52,691 nt of DNA from Bradymonadales bacterium (GTDB lineage: Bacteria > Myxococcota_A > Bradymonadia > JAFGEP01), in NCBI GenBank assembly GCA_016931535.1, contig JAFGEP010000057.1, positions 1 through 52,691 on the forward strand. The letters run 5' to 3'. Shown in pieces: positions 1 through 9,214 of this stretch. A program made the position numbers and the translations under genes. Position 1 is the stretch's first letter. Every line of letters starts with the position of its first letter. The notes under the pieces are model-generated. The model saw nothing but the letters and a program-made list of their open reading frames with translations, was not told where the DNA came from and searched no databases.

Positions 1-190
1 GTGCGGGAGTCCGGAAACCTCCGATTACCAAAGGCCCAACGGCGCCTTCACATTTCTTGCCGGTGGATCGGGGCGATGCCGCACCGCTCGTCGAGTCGGC
101 ATTGGATCCTGGACAGCGCCTAGCCTGATGCAGGTTGGACCGGGACGAAGTGGTGAAGAGAGGCGGCGGCCAGCGCCAGGCCGCACCCGG
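1..190. other. left-edge region, no secure gene
   Basis: Two forward frames are open from the window edge. One runs to a TGA at 126-128 and could be the C-terminus of a gene lying to the left, but its third-position GC is lower than that of the surrounding genes and it shows no motif I recognise. The other open frame is only the shadow of the reverse-strand gene at 191-1147. I make no gene call here. Confidence 0.3.
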
Positions 191-1147
191 TCAGATCAGA
201 TCGCCGGTGAAGGAGAAGCCCAGCGCAACGAAGGGAACCGCCTGGTGCACGTCGACCCCCGTCCGCCAGGGGTGCTCGATATACCAGTTGACCAGCAGAA
301 ACAGCGTCGGCTGGTCGAAGAGCACCTCCTCCTCGCGATTGAAGAACTCGTAGGCCACCAGGGGCCCGATGCGGTGGGTGGTGATCGACTTCTGATCCTC
401 CTGCGGGATCCCCCCTCCGAAGTCTTCCACCGCGTAGTCTACTCGGGTGTAGTTGTGGCGGATTCCAGCGGTCAAACCGAAGTCGGTGAGGTACAGGATG
501 TCGGCGTCGTTGAGGAAGGCCCACCCCCCATTCTTGAACAGCATGTCGTTCAGGATGTCGTAGTAGACCGGGTCGTCGGCCCGCAGGTCGAAATCCGAGT
601 ACAAGGTCCGGAAGTTGGTGCGCGCCGCCACCGGGCCGACCTTGAGCTGGAGCAGGGCGCCCAGGATCAGCTGCAGGCCGTCTCCGTCATAGTGGGTCCC
701 CAGGTCGCTCAGCTCGGAGAGCCTGGTGTCGCTGAAGTCGTCTGCGGCCGAAGGGAAGGACTGCAGGTAGTCGAAGTTGCCGAAGTACTGGAACCAGTCG
801 AGACCTCCGTACAGCTTGAGGATGGACAGGGGCTGCACCTCGATGAGCCCTCCCAGCTTCACAAAGGATGGGCTGAAGCTGGGGGTGAAGCTGACGCTGG
901 CGAAGTTGGTCGCGAGCAGCGGGGATTCGCTTCGGTACAGGCGATAGCTGTACGTCGCCTGGACATGGTCGATCAGCCCCAGTGGGTTGTATCGGGCGAT
1001 GAGGGTGTTGCGCAAGGTCACATCATGAGGGGAGTCGTTGTCCTGCGTCTGGGCGGTTGCCATGGAGGCAACGCAAGATAGCAGGAACAGGATGGCGACC
1101 AGGAGTACCCCACGAGATTTCCAACGAGGCCCTGCGCACGTTCCCAT
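191..1147 (-). CDS. outer-membrane beta-barrel protein, unknown function
   Basis: The 318-residue product has an N-terminal hydrophobic segment (about residues 12-31) ending in an Ala-x-Ala type signal peptidase site near residue 32, so it is exported. The mature part is rich in alternating aromatic and polar residues (LYGGLDWFQYFG, RHNYTRVDYAV) and ends in a hydrophobic strand rich in Phe, Ala and Gly, which fits an outer-membrane barrel. I recognise no specific family and cannot name a substrate. The start has a purine-rich stretch (GAGGAAAGAG) just upstream on the reverse strand. It is divergent from the methyltransferase gene to the right. Confidence 0.6.
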   Translation of the reverse strand: MGTCAGPRWKSRGVLLVAILFLLSCVASMATAQTQDNDSPHDVTLRNTLIARYNPLGLIDHVQATYSYRLYRSESPLLATNFASVSFTPSFSPSFVKLGGLIEVQPLSILKLYGGLDWFQYFGNFDYLQSFPSAADDFSDTRLSELSDLGTHYDGDGLQLILGALLQLKVGPVAARTNFRTLYSDFDLRADDPVYYDILNDMLFKNGGWAFLNDADILYLTDFGLTAGIRHNYTRVDYAVEDFGGGIPQEDQKSITTHRIGPLVAYEFFNREEEVLFDQPTLFLLVNWYIEHPWRTGVDVHQAVPFVALGFSFTGDLI

Positions 1148-1428
1148 CTCTTTCCTCCTCTTTTTGTGTGGAACGAGGTGATTGGAACGGAAAGAGGGTG
1201 GCTTGTCAAACTTGCGACCCCTTGGGTGGAATCAGGTTTGGTGGCGTCAGGTATGCTCCAGCCCTTGTTTCGCCCCGTGGTAGCCACGCGAGATCGCCTC
1301 TGGCACAGTAAAAGCTAACCGACCGCCGCGCCATGCCATCCTTGGTGCCGTTCGGTGGTGCGGGTATAGTGCTGCAAGGCTGTGCCAGTGGACCGGACGC
1401 TTCTGGTTCGGGATCGGGCACGACGGAG
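1148..1428. other. intergenic region between divergent genes
   Basis: About 280 bases between the reverse-strand barrel gene and the forward methyltransferase. It should hold the promoters for both. I see no convincing -35/-10 pair or inverted repeat. The methyltransferase frame stays open back to 1333, so part of this stretch could be coding if an earlier start is used. Confidence 0.4.
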
Positions 1429-2262
1429 ATGCTCTTTCAGGCGGCAGGTATGACCCAACCAGAGACCGGTGTTCCCGGTGTACCTACAGGCAGGCAGACC
1501 GGCGAGGAGACCGCCTCCGACGCCAACCGCCGGTTCTACGACCAGGTACTGCCCGGGCAGCAGGACTACTGGCGCCTCATGGCGGCATCCCGCTTCCGGT
1601 TGGACACGCTCCTGGACGCGATCGCCCGGCGAGACCCCCGATCGGTGGTGGACCTGGGATGCGGCGGAGGGCAGCTGCTGCGACTGGTACGGCAGCGGTT
1701 GCCGGCTGCCGAGACGGCCGGGGTGGACCTGTCGGAGGCGCAGATCGAAGCCGATCGGCGGGACGACCCTGCCGGCCGCTACCTGGCCGCCGATCTGTCC
1801 CAGCCCAGCCGATTTCCGGAGGACTGGCAGGGGCGTTTCGACGTGGTGGTGGCCATGGAGGTGATCGAGCACCTGGACCGGCCGGAGCTGCTGCTGGCCA
1901 ACGCCAGGGATCTGGCGCGGCCAGGAGGCGGGGTGCTGCTGCTCTCCACCCAGAGCGGGCCGATCTCGCACAGCGAGCGGCGGGTGGGGCATCGACGGCA
2001 TTTCAGCCGAGAGGAGATGTCCCGCTTGTTGGAGGAGGCCGGGTGGCGGGTGGAGCGTGTGTGGAATGCCGGTTACCCGTTCCACGACTGGTCCAAGAAG
2101 GTGGCCAACCTGAGGCCGGACTGGAGCATGCGGCGGTTTAGCGAGCGGCCCTACGGCTGGTTCGAGAAGGGGGTCTGCCTGGCCCTCAGGACGCTCTTCC
2201 GGCTCAACTCCAAGAAACGGGGTGCCCAGCTGTTCGCCGAGGCATCCCGACCCTTCGCCTGA
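1429..2262 (+). CDS. class I SAM-dependent methyltransferase
   Basis: The 277-residue product has the Rossmann-fold SAM-binding motif VVDLGCGGG at residues 73-81, an acidic residue after the next strand (GVDLSEAQ), and the post-motif FDVVVAMEVIEHLDRPE region of the UbiG/Coq3-like methyltransferase group (Methyltransf_11/25 type). HFSREEM near the C-terminal part is also common in this group. The substrate is not evident; there is no quinone or cell-wall gene beside it. The frame is open from 1333, and ATG at 1429 and 1450 are both possible. I chose 1429 because a GGAG lies directly upstream, though that spacing is poor. The fold itself starts only around residue 40, so any of these starts gives a complete domain. 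Confidence 0.8.
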   Translation: MLFQAAGMTQPETGVPGVPTGRQTGEETASDANRRFYDQVLPGQQDYWRLMAASRFRLDTLLDAIARRDPRSVVDLGCGGGQLLRLVRQRLPAAETAGVDLSEAQIEADRRDDPAGRYLAADLSQPSRFPEDWQGRFDVVVAMEVIEHLDRPELLLANARDLARPGGGVLLLSTQSGPISHSERRVGHRRHFSREEMSRLLEEAGWRVERVWNAGYPFHDWSKKVANLRPDWSMRRFSERPYGWFEKGVCLALRTLFRLNSKKRGAQLFAEASRPFA

Positions 2263-2559
2263 ACGGGGAGCTGACGGACGGCAGCTTCTGGGTATTCGTT
2301 ACACGTAGATCGGTACCATACTGCGTATGCCCAGAAAGGGGCCTCTTCCGGCAGAGCGCTACCGGTAGGTACACCATCTCCTCCGACCGGATCTGACGAC
2401 CGGCGTGCCCGGTGAGGAGGACCCCTGATCGTAATGTCGCGGTGCCAACTTGGACCTTGACTTTCCGGGTCCTGCAGGACAGCGCAGAATAACGTGTTGG
2501 CCAAACGGCATGACATCTGCATCCTGGGTGAGCCGCACCATCGACATGGGAGAGGTCAG
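2263..2559. other. intergenic region with a perfect 12-bp palindrome
   Basis: This 297-base stretch has no gene I can support. It contains the palindrome GTCCTGCAGGAC at 2469-2480. A TTGACT at 2457-2462 resembles a -35 box, but no -10 box lies at a usable distance. The sequence probably carries the promoter of the Cys-rich lipoprotein gene that follows. Confidence 0.35.
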
Positions 2560-3183
2560 ATGATGGACTTCGGACACGGGACGCTGCGAAAAGAGGGAAG
2601 GGAGGCTGGCTTGTCGGTTGAGCGAGCGCAAAGGACCGGGTTGCGAGATGCGATGATCGGGCTGGTGGCGCTGGCCGCCGCCTTCCTGTGGCTGGGATGC
2701 CCGAGCTGCCCATACGAGGCCCGTTGCGAGGGTAATGTCCTTCATACCTGCTGGCTGGGGGTGGACCAGCTGGTGGGCAGTCCGGCCCGAGACGCCGTGG
2801 AGTGCCGGGCCCCCAACCCGGTCTGTGTCGATCTCGACGACCGAAATGCCCAGTGCGTGATGGATGACCAGGCGACCTGCCAAGAACCGTTCGATCCCTT
2901 CTGCGAGGAGGGGGCAGTGGTGGACTGCGTCGAGGGGTACGAGGTCGCCGAGGACTGCGCCGGCAATGGCAACGGTTGCCACGACATCGACGGATCGGTG
3001 TTCTGCGCCGTGGCTCCCCTGACCCCCTGCATCATGGGCGAGTACCGGACCCGCTGTGACGACACCCGCGTCCTCTCCTGCCAGCGTGGATTCGTGACGG
3101 CCCGCGATTGTGCGGCATACGAGACCCCCACGTTCTGCGTGGAGTACACCAGCGAGTATGGCCGCAGCGCCTACTGCTATTGA
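2560..3183 (+). CDS. Cys-rich lipoprotein, unknown function
   Basis: The 207-residue product begins with a basic N-region, a hydrophobic stretch (MIGLVALAAAFLWLGC) and a lipobox ending in Cys, so it is a probable lipoprotein. The mature part holds about 18 Cys residues in short paired spacings, consistent with several small disulfide-bonded modules of the kind seen in myxobacterial exported proteins. I recognise no catalytic motif. The start at 2560 is chosen over the upstream in-frame start at 2494 because GGGAGAGG at 2548-2555 is well placed. It lies upstream of thrS on the same strand, with about 220 bases between them, so a separate promoter for thrS is likely. Confidence 0.65.
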   Translation: MMDFGHGTLRKEGREAGLSVERAQRTGLRDAMIGLVALAAAFLWLGCPSCPYEARCEGNVLHTCWLGVDQLVGSPARDAVECRAPNPVCVDLDDRNAQCVMDDQATCQEPFDPFCEEGAVVDCVEGYEVAEDCAGNGNGCHDIDGSVFCAVAPLTPCIMGEYRTRCDDTRVLSCQRGFVTARDCAAYETPTFCVEYTSEYGRSAYCY

Positions 3184-3296
3184 AGCGGGGCGACAGAAGG
3201 CCTCGGTGCCGGGCTCTTTCGAGCCACACGGTTCACCATTTCCGGGCGTGTGGCCGCGAGCAGCGCTGACCTGTATCGCGCAGCTCACCAGCTCGG

Positions 3297-3305
3297 TGGT
3301 ATATT
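3297..3305 (+). promoter_or_regulatory. candidate extended -10 promoter upstream of thrS
   Basis: TGG followed directly by TATATT matches the TGn-TATAAT extended -10 pattern of sigma-70 promoters. No good -35 box is visible, which is tolerated for extended -10 promoters. Transcription would start near 3312, giving a leader of about 90 bases before thrS. Confidence 0.35.
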
Positions 3306-3404
3306 CTGTGTACACCGCCCGATAGGCAGGAAGACCGCGATGCCTTATGATGCCACCCCGACCGGTGGCAGCCGCCGGTAAAAAATGCAGATGCAGGAGA
3401 GACC

Positions 3405-5255
3405 ATGCCGATCGTAGCCAAGCTGACGGAACGCAGCGAGAAGGACGAGCGACTTCACCGGATACGCCACAGCACCGCCCACCTGATGGCGGCCGCGGTG
3501 CAGTCTTTATGGCCGGAGACCAAGCTGGCCTTCGGTCCCGCCATCGAGGACGGTTTCTACTACGACTTCGACACCGAGCATCGGTTCTCCGACGACGACC
3601 TGCGGACGATCGAGGCCAAGATGCGGGAGCTGGCCAGACGAAAGGCGCGGTTCGAACGCCAGGAGATCCGCAAGAGCGACGCGCTGGACCTGTTCGTCCG
3701 CCTGGGTGAGAAGCTGAAAGCGGAGCACGTCGAGACGCTGCCCGACGGCGAGATCACCCTCTATCGCAGCGGCGACTTCGTGGATCTCTGTGCCGGGCCC
3801 CATGTGGAGCACACGGGGCAGCTCCAGCATTTCCAGCTCACCAGTGTGTCGGGCGCCTACTGGCGAGGCGACGAGAACCGCGAGCAGCTGCAGCGCATCT
3901 ACGGGACCGCCTGGGAGAGCCGCGAGGAGCTGGAGGCTCACCTGGCCAGGCTGGAGGAAGCCAAGCGGCGGGATCATCGGGTGCTGGGCAAGGATCTGCG
4001 CCTGTTCGACTTTCCCGAGCTGGCCGGTCCGGGGCTTCCTTTCTACCTGCCCAAGGGCGCCCATATCCTCCAGGCGCTCAAAGACTGGATGTGGGACCTG
4101 CACGTCAGCGGTGGCTACGGACACCCCGAGAAGTGCTACGAGCCCCTGCTCACGCCCCACATCCTGAAGACCGACGCCTGGCACACCAGCGGGCACATCC
4201 AGAACTACCGCGAGAACATGTTCATGGTGTACAGCCTCGATGAGCTGGACCAGGGGCTGCTCGCCCAGGAGTCCAAGGAAGGCTCCAGCAAAGAAGGGCT
4301 GGGCAACTACGGGCTCAAGCCCATGAACTGCCCCGGTCACCTGATGCTGTACAATGTCGGCACCAAGAGCTACCGCGACCTGCCGGTCCGCTACTTCGAG
4401 TTCGGCACGGTCTACCGCTACGAGCGGGCCGGCACGCTCCATGGCATGCTGCGGGTGCGCAGCTTCACTCAGGACGATGCCCACATCTTCTGCACCCCGG
4501 AGCAGTACCCAGACGAGATCGAAGGGGTGTTCGACTTCTGCTGCCATATCCTGGACACCTTCGGCTTCGAGTACCACGTCGGCCTCAAGACCCGCGGTGA
4601 GAAGCGCATCGGTGACGACGCCATCTGGGACATGGCCGAGGAAGGCCTGCGGCGTATCCTCGAGAAGCGCGCGGCCGGCAAGTACTACGTCCAGGAGGGA
4701 GACGCCACCTTCTACGGACCCAAGGTGGACTTCATCATCAAGGACTCCCTGGGACGAGACTGGCAGGGTGGCACCATCCAGCTCGACTTCAACCTGCCCG
4801 ATCGGTTCCAGCTCGAGTACGTCGACGCCGACAACCAGCGCAAGCGTCCGGTGATGATACACCGGGCCATCCTGGGGAGCTTCGAGCGGTTCTTCGGCTT
4901 GCTCGTCGAGGAGTTCGCCGGAGCCCTCCCGCTCTGGCTGGCTCCGCTCCATGTCCGGGTGCTCCCCATCGGCGAGGCGCAGGCCGACTACGCTCGTGGC
5001 GTGGTCTCGGCGCTGGGCCAGGCCGGCGTCCGCGCGGAGCTGGATGACAGTGCGGAAAAGCTGGGCAAGAAGATCCGCAACGGCAAGACCGAGAAGATCC
5101 CGTTCTTGGTGGTGGTGGGAGCCCAGGAGGTCGCCTCTGGAACCATCACCGTCGAGGGGTACTTCGACGGAAAGATCAGGGAGGTGACCCGGGTGGAGGA
5201 GCTGGCCCAACGGATCCACCAGGAGATCGCCGCCAAGACGCCCCGGCGCCGTTGA
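3405..5255 (+). CDS. thrS: threonyl-tRNA synthetase lacking the TGS domain
   Basis: Charges tRNA-Thr with threonine in the cytoplasm. The 616-residue product starts directly at the editing (SAD) domain: HSTAH lies at about residues 22-26, then CAGPHV near residue 128. The class II core follows, with zinc ligands readable as Cys309 (MNCPGH), His360 (DDAHIF) and His486 (MIHRA), motif 2 around VYRYERAGTLHG, motif 3 around IHRAILGSFERF, and a C-terminal anticodon-binding domain. The usual N-terminal TGS domain of about 60 residues is absent, and an in-frame TGA at about 3348 shows it is not simply upstream of the chosen start. The core carries an extra segment of about 20 residues (DELDQGLLAQESKEGSS) before GLKPMNCPGH compared with the E. 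coli enzyme as I recall it. GGAG precedes the ATG. Confidence 0.96.
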   Translation: MPIVAKLTERSEKDERLHRIRHSTAHLMAAAVQSLWPETKLAFGPAIEDGFYYDFDTEHRFSDDDLRTIEAKMRELARRKARFERQEIRKSDALDLFVRLGEKLKAEHVETLPDGEITLYRSGDFVDLCAGPHVEHTGQLQHFQLTSVSGAYWRGDENREQLQRIYGTAWESREELEAHLARLEEAKRRDHRVLGKDLRLFDFPELAGPGLPFYLPKGAHILQALKDWMWDLHVSGGYGHPEKCYEPLLTPHILKTDAWHTSGHIQNYRENMFMVYSLDELDQGLLAQESKEGSSKEGLGNYGLKPMNCPGHLMLYNVGTKSYRDLPVRYFEFGTVYRYERAGTLHGMLRVRSFTQDDAHIFCTPEQYPDEIEGVFDFCCHILDTFGFEYHVGLKTRGEKRIGDDAIWDMAEEGLRRILEKRAAGKYYVQEGDATFYGPKVDFIIKDSLGRDWQGGTIQLDFNLPDRFQLEYVDADNQRKRPVMIHRAILGSFERFFGLLVEEFAGALPLWLAPLHVRVLPIGEAQADYARGVVSALGQAGVRAELDDSAEKLGKKIRNGKTEKIPFLVVVGAQEVASGTITVEGYFDGKIREVTRVEELAQRIHQEIAAKTPRRR

Positions 5256-5334
5256 GTTGGCGGAAGCCGGTTCCGTGACCAGGACCGGGCGAGATGCGCG
5301 TCTCGGCAAGAAACCTGGTCGGCGAGGCTTTTCC

Positions 5335-6087
5335 ATGGCGTTTACCAGACGGGTGCGGGCAACCTGCCCGCTGCTGCTCCTGCTGTTGACCGGATGCTCC
5401 TCCGGCGGTGAAGACATCCAGGACTGTACCGACGCCGCCCAGTGCGACCCGGGCCAGAGCTGTATTGACGGTGTCTGCGTGGACCAGGCCGGCGATCTGG
5501 ATAGCGGCCTGCGCAGGGACCTTCCCGGCGATGCCCCGGATTCGGCCGACCAACCACAGGATCTGGAGCCCGCCGATCTCGACGTTGGGGACAGCGGCGA
5601 GGGAGGCGCCGAGCCGGATCTCGCCGCCGACGGAGAGCCGCTCGAGTCAGACGCCTCGGGAGACACCGCAGAGGCTGGCGACCCGGTAGAGGACACCGAT
5701 CCGCTGGCCGGCCTCAGCCCCCAGTGTGCCGGTTTCTGCCAGGCGTTGTGCGATTTTCTGGAGGAGTGTGGCAAGCACGATCCCACCTGCCTGGTGCGCT
5801 GCGGGCAGTCCACGCGCATCCAGCAGCTGTCGGCCGGGGCCTGCAGCGAGGGGGCGCACGTGATCGGCCTGGAGGACTGCCGTCTCTGGCTGGATTGCGG
5901 GGGTCAGAGCTGCGCCATCGACGAGATGTGCCTGGAGATCATCCCGAGGTTCAGCTACCAGTGCGCCCCGCTGTGCGACCACACCCAGGCCCAGCCGGCC
6001 TGTCCCGCGGGCGCCGATTGCAGCACGGTGGCCGATGCGGCGGGCAGTATCATGTCCTCGTTGGGGATGTGCTGGTCGCTCTTCTGA
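5335..6087 (+). CDS. Cys-rich lipoprotein with acidic spacer
   Basis: The 250-residue product has a classic lipoprotein signal: basic start, LLLLLLTGC lipobox with Cys21. A small Cys motif follows (CTDAAQCDPGQSCIDGVCV), of a kind common in myxobacterial surface proteins. About 80 residues very rich in Asp, Glu, Pro and Gly come next, then a C-terminal domain with about 16 Cys residues. The function is unknown. The frame is open from 5257, just after thrS, but the signal peptide and a GGCGAGG upstream favour ATG at 5335. It may be transcribed with thrS. It converges with the HEAT-repeat gene on the other strand. Confidence 0.7.
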   Translation: MAFTRRVRATCPLLLLLLTGCSSGGEDIQDCTDAAQCDPGQSCIDGVCVDQAGDLDSGLRRDLPGDAPDSADQPQDLEPADLDVGDSGEGGAEPDLAADGEPLESDASGDTAEAGDPVEDTDPLAGLSPQCAGFCQALCDFLEECGKHDPTCLVRCGQSTRIQQLSAGACSEGAHVIGLEDCRLWLDCGGQSCAIDEMCLEIIPRFSYQCAPLCDHTQAQPACPAGADCSTVADAAGSIMSSLGMCWSLF

Positions 6088-6202
6088 GCGATTGGAGCCG
6101 TGGCGCCTTCCTCCACAGTCCTCGAGCCCCCACCGCTTGTGGCGTTATCGCCCCTGTTCTCTGGATGCTGGCAGGAGCTGGCCTTTTCTGGTCGACCGCA
6201 TC

Positions 6203-6225
6203 CCTGGGCCATGGATGGTCCCAGG
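6203..6225. terminator. hairpin between convergent genes, possible terminator
   Basis: CCTGGG-CCAT-GG-ATGG-T-CCCAGG forms a 10-bp stem with one bulged T, midway in the 190-base gap between two genes that face each other. There is no U-tract on either side, so this is only a candidate for a shared terminator. Confidence 0.3.
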
Positions 6226-6278
6226 CGGCCTCGGCCTGCCGCTGGTTTTCGACCGGGGAGCCGCGTGGGTGTTGCCGG

Positions 6279-7109
6279 CTACGGCTCCTCGTCCTCCGAC
6301 TCGATGATCTCCCGGGCCATCTCCATCGCCTCCTCTGCGATCTCGGCGATCTCCTCGTCGTCGTCTTCGGTCAGGCGGTTGAGCGTCTCGAGGGATTCTT
6401 CCGGTCGGATGGCCGCCATGGCGGTGATGGCTGCCACTCTGAGGTTCTTCTCGGTGGAGGTGTTCACCGCGAGCTCGGACACATGGGGCCAGGCCTCCGG
6501 AAGAGAGAAGTTGCCCGCCGCACAGACCGCCTCGTAGTGGAGGTCCGGGTCGGTGCTATCCAGGGCCTCGATGATCTGGGCTTCGAAGCCGGGAATGTAG
6601 CCCATGCAGAACAGGGAGGTGAGTCGCCAGGTGGGGTCGCTGCTGGCGTGGGCTTCCTGTACCGCCTGTGTGTGCCAATCCTCCGGCATCCGCACCGATG
6701 CCTCCAGGGCGGCTCGGCGCACATCATCGGGGGTCGACCGGTCCAGGTACAGGCTGTGCAGAGACCGCTGGAGCTGCTCGATCGTTTCCATCGAGATCGG
6801 CTCTTCTTCCTCCTCCTCGTCCGAGGCTGCCAGCGCTTCCAGGCCCATTCCGATGGAGATCCCGGCCATGCAGCGAAGCTCGTCCTCCTCGCTGCCGCGG
6901 CACAGGACATTGTTGAGCTCCACGAGAAGCTGGTCGTTGATGACCGACGGAGTACCGGCCATCTCGGCCGCCAGCAACCGCTCCAGGGGGTCCGCCTGGG
7001 TGTCGCGCAGCATCGCGAGGACCAGCTCCGCCATGTCGTCAGGCCAATCCCAGGGAGGCAGCTGGCTGAGTCGCTGGAGATCCGAATTTTCCTTCTTCTT
7101 TTTTCCCAT
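6279..7109 (-). CDS. HEAT-repeat protein, acidic, probably cytoplasmic
   Basis: The 276-residue product has no signal peptide and starts MGKKKKENSD. It consists of repeated helical pairs of the HEAT/PBS-lyase type, e.g. DDVRRAALEASVRMPEDW, DPTWRLTSLFCMGYIPG, DPDLHYEAVCAAGNFS, NLRVAAITAMAAIRPEE and DDEEIAEIAEEAMEMA. The overall charge is strongly negative, with acidic runs in the middle (SDEEEEEEP) and at the C-terminus. Such repeats usually serve as protein-binding scaffolds; the partner is unknown. The frame is open up to 7223, but residues upstream of 7109 look non-coding in composition. It lies 185 bases downstream of the large lipoprotein gene on the same strand. Confidence 0.75.
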   Translation of the reverse strand: MGKKKKENSDLQRLSQLPPWDWPDDMAELVLAMLRDTQADPLERLLAAEMAGTPSVINDQLLVELNNVLCRGSEEDELRCMAGISIGMGLEALAASDEEEEEEPISMETIEQLQRSLHSLYLDRSTPDDVRRAALEASVRMPEDWHTQAVQEAHASSDPTWRLTSLFCMGYIPGFEAQIIEALDSTDPDLHYEAVCAAGNFSLPEAWPHVSELAVNTSTEKNLRVAAITAMAAIRPEESLETLNRLTEDDDEEIAEIAEEAMEMAREIIESEDEEP

Positions 7110-7294
7110 GTCTCGTGTGGTGGTGATGGGTTGTGGTTGGTCCCGATCGGCTGTCGCCCTCTGGCTCACAGCGGGCGGGATAGTATCCAAGATGCCGGCA
7201 AACCGCCACATTGTTCGGGGCATGGTCTGCTGTCTGCGGTCGAAGGTCGGCTTGGTAGGTTTGTTGACGAGGTCGGCTACCCGAGATCGCCGAT

Positions 7295-9013
7295 CTAGTC
7301 CGGGCAGCTACCCGACACCAGCGTCTCGAAGGGGTGCTGGTCGTCGGTTTCATCGAGCGGCTCGGGGGCTGGCAGCAGGCAGGATCCGGTGCCCACGGTC
7401 AGGGTGCTCTCCAGGTAGGAGGAGACCAGGGACAGCATGCCTGCGGTCACCTTGATGGCGAAGTCGAGGTCGTTGGGCCCGGAGGTATCCAGCACCAGTA
7501 GCGCCGGGGTGGTGGCGCCCGAGAACAATATGCTCATCACCTCGTCCATCGGCCACTCTGGCAGGTCGCTGAACTGCCCGACCAGCCGTTGGAGGTCGAG
7601 GTCGATGTCGAGATCCAGGGCGGGTGTGACCTGGATGGCCCATTCGCTTCCCTGCATGAAGAGGCGCAGGCTGACCTTGCGGCTCTGTTCGGCGTTCAGA
7701 TCGACGCTGATCAGCGGTTGGGAGTTGAAGGTGATCCGGGAGGTGGTCGGACCCATGGTGATATTGTCGAGCAGGATGGACTCGGTCGCCATGTCCAGGG
7801 AGAGCTCGGCGCCGATCCCGTCCATCAGGAGGCCCAGGTCGCCCTCGGGATCGTCGCATTCCTCGTAGTCGGGGTCGCACTCGTACATCATTTCGATCGG
7901 CCCGTGGAACTCGGCGTCCCGGATGTCGGAAGTGAACCAGAGACCCTCCAGGGTGCTGTTGATCTCCGCTTCCAGGATGGGGCACATAGGGTCCATCTCG
8001 AAGGTGAAGAGATCGTCGGGCTGGGTTCCCTCGTTCTCGATGGTGAACTCGAAGGTGACCGGTGTGCGGACGGAGAGCTGGGCCGAGTAGTTGCCGTCTC
8101 CCTTTTTGGCCAATCCGGCCTCGATCCGTCCCGAGATGACCTCGGGTATCTCCCAGGGGTCTTCTTCGTGGGAGGAGATAATCTCCATGGTTTCCTTGAG
8201 GTTCTCGAGATCGAGGATGGCCGCCACCTCGTTCTGGTAAATGCGGAAGTCGGCCAGGTTGGAGACCTCTTCTGAGGTGCCGATCATCATCTCCAGGTAG
8301 ACGTCGCCGGCAGCGGGCGCCCAGGCTTCCAGCCGGACTGGGACCTCGTCCCACACGCAGAACTGGTCGGGGAAGTCGGGATTCCGGTCGCACAGCAGGT
8401 CGGGGGGGATACGGAAGGTGACCAGGCAGCCGTCGGAGAACTCCACGTTGTCGGCATGGAAGATATCCTGGGCGATATCGCCGGCCAGCTCTTCGGCACC
8501 CGACTGTGCGCCGGCAAAGTCGATCCCCAGGGTGCATTCCGGTTCTTCTTCCGGGCACTCCTGGTTGATATCGAGGAGCTCTTCCAGCTTGACGATCAGG
8601 CTGGAATCGTCCAGGAAGGCCAGGGAAGCGGCCAAGCCGGTCAAGTGGGCGCTGATGTTGTCGTTCAGGTTGGTCACGGCGGTGGTAGAGCCGAGAGCGA
8701 CACAGCTGCCTTCTGTCGGCCTTTCCCGTTCCAGGGTTTCCTCGGGAGGACAGAGGGGTGCCTCGACCACCTCTTCGTCAGGTTGGTCCGGGACGATCTC
8801 CTCCACCAGGTCGGGCTCCACCTCGACAGGCAAGTCCTCCACCAAGTCGGGCAGGACCTCCTCCTGCTGGTCGGGGACCATGTCGGACTGGCCACCGGTG
8901 TCGGTGGCATCGGCATCGTCCTCCGGTGGTTGGCCCTCATCCTGGTCGCTACAGGCCATCAGAGAGGCCGACAGGAGAAGAGACAGCCAGAGAGACAGAG
9001 CGAACTTGGGCAT
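7295..9013 (-). CDS. large lipoprotein with acidic spacer, unknown function
   Basis: The 572-residue product starts MPKFALSLWLSLLLSASLMAC, a clear lipoprotein signal with Cys21. Residues about 22-85 are an acidic linker in which PDLVED/PDQ-type units recur, likely to lift the folded part off the membrane. The remainder is a beta-rich domain with many short strands and few Cys, and resembles no family I can name. The start at 9013 is chosen for its signal peptide; the longer open frame to 9178 adds a non-signal-like extension. It is divergent from the Lon-family gene. Confidence 0.7.
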   Translation of the reverse strand: MPKFALSLWLSLLLSASLMACSDQDEGQPPEDDADATDTGGQSDMVPDQQEEVLPDLVEDLPVEVEPDLVEEIVPDQPDEEVVEAPLCPPEETLERERPTEGSCVALGSTTAVTNLNDNISAHLTGLAASLAFLDDSSLIVKLEELLDINQECPEEEPECTLGIDFAGAQSGAEELAGDIAQDIFHADNVEFSDGCLVTFRIPPDLLCDRNPDFPDQFCVWDEVPVRLEAWAPAAGDVYLEMMIGTSEEVSNLADFRIYQNEVAAILDLENLKETMEIISSHEEDPWEIPEVISGRIEAGLAKKGDGNYSAQLSVRTPVTFEFTIENEGTQPDDLFTFEMDPMCPILEAEINSTLEGLWFTSDIRDAEFHGPIEMMYECDPDYEECDDPEGDLGLLMDGIGAELSLDMATESILLDNITMGPTTSRITFNSQPLISVDLNAEQSRKVSLRLFMQGSEWAIQVTPALDLDIDLDLQRLVGQFSDLPEWPMDEVMSILFSGATTPALLVLDTSGPNDLDFAIKVTAGMLSLVSSYLESTLTVGTGSCLLPAPEPLDETDDQHPFETLVSGSCPD

Positions 9014-9161
9014 GGTGCAGACTCCTTTTGTTTTTTCCCCGGTCGCAACCTGGCGAAAGTGTAGTTTCGATCTGCCCGAATGCAACCGGCATCTGGACCT
9101 GAGGAAACCGTAGTGGCCTGTCGGATCGCTGTCAAACCTGCCTGAGGGGTGGGAATAGGCC

Positions 9162-9191
9162 TTGTCAGGCCATGCCATACCCGGCTAATAC
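9162..9191 (+). promoter_or_regulatory. candidate sigma-70 promoter for the Lon-family operon
   Basis: TTGTCA at 9162-9167 matches five of six -35 positions. GCTAAT at 9184-9189 (spacer 16) or TAATAC at 9186-9191 (spacer 18) can serve as the -10 box. The implied start near 9197 leaves a short leader with an AGG-rich ribosome-binding site before the gene. Confidence 0.45.
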
Positions 9192-9214
9192 AGGGGAGAG
9201 ATAGACGAGGGTGG

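Noticed and set aside
128..1081. Long forward open frame (317 residues) across the barrel gene
   Set aside because: It is the mirror of the reverse-strand barrel gene, has no signal or motif, and its residue make-up is typical of antisense frames in GC-rich DNA.
2457..2492. Promoter TTGACT with GAATAA
   Set aside because: The spacer would be 24 bases, too long for sigma-70.
3507..5819. 770-residue reverse open frame across thrS
   Set aside because: It runs antisense to the clearly real thrS and the following lipoprotein and has no recognisable domain.
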